Positions 61,683 through 64,000 of a stretch of 64,000 nucleotides of DNA are shown piece by piece. The position numbers and the translations under genes are program-made. Each line of letters starts with the position of its first letter. Position 1 is the stretch's first letter. This stretch comes from Selenomonas sp. (lineage in GTDB: Bacteria > Bacillota > Negativicutes > Selenomonadales > Selenomonadaceae): contig NZ_JALFCU010000085.1 of NCBI RefSeq assembly GCF_022771645.1, forward strand, positions 5,683 through 69,682, read 5' to 3'. Under the pieces are notes generated by a model. It was not told the origin of the DNA. It did not search any database and was given only the letters and a program-made list of their open reading frames with translations.

Positions 61683-63734
61683 ATGACCCGTTCTTTGTTC
61701 TCTGGCGTCTCGGGACTCAAGACGCATCAGTCGCGCATGGATGTCGTCGGCAACAACATCGCGAACGTCAACACGACAGGCTTCAAGGCGAGCCGCATGA
61801 CGTTCGCCGATACGCTCTACCAGACGCAGGCGGGCGCTTCGTCGCCAAACGGTTCGCGCGGCGGCACGAATCCGAAGCAGGTCGGCCTCGGCGTCGGCGT
61901 CAGCACGATTGACACGCTGTTCACTGACGCGAGCCCGTCGGCGACGGGCAAGAACACCGACCTCGCGCTCAGCGGCAACGGCCTGTTCGTCGTGAAGGAC
62001 GGCACGGGCACGTACTACACGCGTGACGGTTCGTTCGAATTCGATGCGCAGGGCAATTATGTGCTGCCGGGCAGCGGCAAGTTTGTCCAAGGCTGGATGG
62101 CGGACGCGGAGGGCAATCTCACGACGACAGGCGGCACGACGGACATCGTCATCCCGTCCGGCCAGTCCATCGCGCCGAAGGCGACGACGAAAGCGACGTT
62201 CGCGAACAATCTCAATGCGTCGCTCGAACCAAGCAAGGTCAAGAGCACGATCGTGACGTATGACGACGGCACGACGGAGACGACGGACGCGTACGAGCCG
62301 ACGATTATTGATGCCATTGTGGTCACAGGGACGGATGCTGGGACGTATTATGTGCCGCGCACGGGAACAACGCCAAAATATGCGACGGAACAAAATTTGA
62401 CGAGAAGTTGGACAAACAACACGTTGGCAGATGAGAGTTCTGCCATCTGGTCATCCAAAGTTACGAAAGCGACGCTCGTTCCTGGCAATGGCAGCAGCAT
62501 CACGCTCGGGACTGGGACAAACACGCCTATCTCCATCAATGGAGTGACATCTCTCAAGTTGAATACGGGCCTTGTTGGAGGAACGTATAAGATTGGCGAT
62601 ACGTATAGCTTGAAAAAGACCATTACGAAGGCGACGCTTGATACGAGCACGCATCAGGTGACGCTGGAATTTGCTGCCGGGACGGATGGCATCACGAGTG
62701 TCGTCGTACCAGAGCCGACGAGCGGCGGCTTTTATTCCAAGGACGATGAATTTGAAATCAAGATGCAGATTCAGGCAATCACGGCTTCGAAGGGCGATAC
62801 CATCACGTGCGAAAATGGCGAGAGCGTGACGCTCGAGGGCAATCCGAAGGATCCAACGACACAAAATGTCGGCGAGAATTATAAAAAGACGATCGAAGGT
62901 ACGGTGGAATCCGTCAACGACCATGTCGGCTACAGCTTCCACGGCAAGACGGTGAAATCCATCGTGCTGCAATCTGAGGACAACACGACAATCGCGGGCG
63001 ACATCAGCAAGGCGCAGACGGCGCAGACGGTGCCAGGCTCGGTGCTTACGCTGTTCTCCGTGTTCGACAGCGAAGGCGGTTCGACGGATTTGCCCGTGAT
63101 GCTGCGCAAGATGTCGGACAACACGTGGCAGGCGTGTTTCTCGGATGGCACGACATCGTACAAATTCATGCGCGATGATGGCGTGACAGGGACAGCGACG
63201 CTTGACGCGACGAATCTCGTCTTTGATACGTCGGGCAAGTATGTCTCGGGTTCAGGGACGATTGATGTCGCGTATGACAGCGGCTTGCCCGCCAACCAGA
63301 CGCTGTCCATGGATTTTTCGACGCTCACGCAGTACACGGGATCGAGCACCGTCCATGCGGAGAATGACGGCTATGCGGCCGGTACGCTCGCAAGTGTATC
63401 CGTTGATACATCAGGCGTCATCTCGGGTACGTACACGAACGGCGAGATCCGCAGCCTCGCGCAGGTCGCCGTCGCGCAGTTCAACAACGCGGCCGGCCTC
63501 ACGCGTACGGGCGGCAATTTTTTCCAGACGTCGAACAACTCCGGCTCGGCGAACATCAAGACGGCCAGCGACCTTGGCTGCACGATCACGCCATCTGCTC
63601 TTGAAATGTCGAACGTCGATCTCGCAAACGAATTTTCGAGCATGATCATCACGCAGCGCGGCTATCAAGCCAACTCGAAGATGATCACGGTCAGCGACGA
63701 AATGCTCGAGACGCTCATCAACACGAAACGTTGA
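61683..63734 (+). CDS. flgE: Flagellar hook protein FlgE
   Basis: This is a 683-residue protein. The N-terminus RSLFSGVSGLKTHQSRMDVV and GNNIANVNTTGFKASRMTFA, and the C-terminus DLANEFSSMIITQRGYQANS with KMITVSDEMLETLINTKR, are the conserved coiled-coil ends of hook proteins. The centre (~residues 202-412) is a long variable insert with AT-richer codons than the rest of the gene. It polymerises into the hook. ATG 61683 follows AAGGAGAGG. Confidence 0.95.
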   Translation: MTRSLFSGVSGLKTHQSRMDVVGNNIANVNTTGFKASRMTFADTLYQTQAGASSPNGSRGGTNPKQVGLGVGVSTIDTLFTDASPSATGKNTDLALSGNGLFVVKDGTGTYYTRDGSFEFDAQGNYVLPGSGKFVQGWMADAEGNLTTTGGTTDIVIPSGQSIAPKATTKATFANNLNASLEPSKVKSTIVTYDDGTTETTDAYEPTIIDAIVVTGTDAGTYYVPRTGTTPKYATEQNLTRSWTNNTLADESSAIWSSKVTKATLVPGNGSSITLGTGTNTPISINGVTSLKLNTGLVGGTYKIGDTYSLKKTITKATLDTSTHQVTLEFAAGTDGITSVVVPEPTSGGFYSKDDEFEIKMQIQAITASKGDTITCENGESVTLEGNPKDPTTQNVGENYKKTIEGTVESVNDHVGYSFHGKTVKSIVLQSEDNTTIAGDISKAQTAQTVPGSVLTLFSVFDSEGGSTDLPVMLRKMSDNTWQACFSDGTTSYKFMRDDGVTGTATLDATNLVFDTSGKYVSGSGTIDVAYDSGLPANQTLSMDFSTLTQYTGSSTVHAENDGYAAGTLASVSVDTSGVISGTYTNGEIRSLAQVAVAQFNNAAGLTRTGGNFFQTSNNSGSANIKTASDLGCTITPSALEMSNVDLANEFSSMIITQRGYQANSKMITVSDEMLETLINTKR

Positions 63735-63773
63735 CGAGAATTCGGTAACTTGACGAAACTTCATATTGGAATC

Positions 63774-63809
63774 AAAAAAATCCTGGGGACAAGTTCCTCA
63801 GGATTTTTT
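63774..63809 (+). terminator. Terminator of flgE
   Basis: An 11-bp core stem (63775-63785 with 63799-63809) with A and T runs forming the base; further pairing is possible inside. Confidence 0.85.
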
Positions 63810-63865
63810 ATGTTCCGAACAAAATCGCTGGCGCTTTGCAACTTGTTTTGTATGGGAATATATAA

Positions 63866-64000
63866 TGGCACGCTTGTCAAGACAAAAATCCGATGATTTT
63901 ATAGTGAATCAGGCGGCTGCTTTCGCTGCATCCAGCAACATGGCTGGGAAGTATGCTTCGGCTGGCGGGATGTCGCCGATCGCCGAATGGCAGCGTTCGT
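63866..64000 (-). mobile_element. Probable end of an IS3-family insertion sequence (cut by window)
   Basis: A transposase C-terminus on the minus strand is followed by ~40 bp, then a TGGCACGCTTGTCAAGAC start (read on plus at 63866), which could be the terminal inverted repeat of IS3-type elements (TG...CA ends). The other end lies outside, so the boundary is a guess. Confidence 0.45.
63909..64000 (-). CDS. IS3-family transposase, C-terminal fragment
   Basis: The minus-strand frame enters at the right edge and stops at 63909-63911. The visible ~30 residues, with RCHSAIGDIPPAEAYF, match the HSALGY-xx-PAEVYF ending of IS3 orfB integrase-type transposases. The rest of the gene is outside the window, so completeness cannot be judged. 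Confidence 0.78.
   Translation of the reverse strand, partial: ERCHSAIGDIPPAEAYFPAMLLDAAKAAA

Noticed and set aside
61480..61686. A 68-codon frame before flgE
   Set aside because: No ribosome site, no recognisable protein, and it overlaps the flgE start and regulatory repeat.

Overview
The window is about 60% GC and densely coded, and reads as chromosome from an anaerobic, flagellated member of the Negativicutes, most like Selenomonas or a close relative. The grounds are a succinate-to-propionate operon (CoA-transferase, two-subunit B12 mutase, MeaB, epimerase, biotin-dependent methylmalonyl-CoA decarboxylase parts), Firmicute-type gene orders (sbcDC, addBA, rbgA-rnhB-ylqG) and flagellar genes (motAB, flgE). 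The genus is inferred from gene content only.

Layout. 1-723 is the 3' end of an exonuclease/helicase fusion, followed by a PHP phosphatase. 1804-5619 is a redox cluster: DUF4405 membrane protein, Tat-exported Fe-S aldo/keto-reductase-like protein, carboxymuconolactone-decarboxylase-like protein, lipoprotein flavodoxin, cupin and a small orphan ORF. A LysR gene (5745-6656) separates it from the propionate operon (6833-14222). 14401-18112 holds a PAS-GGDEF protein, an Hsp20, CheR and a degenerate PaaK-like protein. 18156-30503 is a DNA-end-processing block: sbcD, sbcC, a DUF6765 gene, addB and addA. An AAA-ATPase/PD-(D/E)XK-like gene follows. On the minus strand, glycerate kinase, a GntP permease and a CdaR-type regulator form a glycerate/sugar-acid unit. 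36455-42262 is a YbhGFSR-like ABC export operon ending in its probable TetR regulator; its tandem ATPase gene has a +1 frameshift. 42369-46732 has a small basic-tailed protein, rbgA, rnhB and a FliK-like low-complexity protein. 46768-53541 is mostly minus strand: MATE pump, ketopantoate-reductase-like protein, class II aldolase, RluA-type synthase and uracil permease, plus an orphan ZnuA-like lipoprotein on the plus strand. 53752-63734 carries lysC (with an internal start), a LysR gene, motAB, acpS, the NAD(P)HX repair enzyme, ilvE, a ribbon-helix-helix protein and flgE. The right edge cuts into an IS3-family element.

How the genes work together. The 6833-14222 operon turns succinyl-CoA into propionyl-CoA plus CO2, with CoA recycled to succinate. 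The Na+-pumping beta subunit and the mutase reactivase partners are not all here. sbcDC and addAB process broken DNA ends. MotAB and FlgE serve the flagellum.

Best candidates for something undescribed: the extracytoplasmic redox cluster at 1804-5619, whose reductase-like protein seems to have lost two residues of the aldo/keto reductase tetrad; the DUF6765 gene between two end-processing complexes; a dispersed double-hairpin repeat present three times, once inside a coding region; and a PaaK-like protein with degenerate AMP-binding motifs. No CRISPR array, rRNA, tRNA or prophage was seen.
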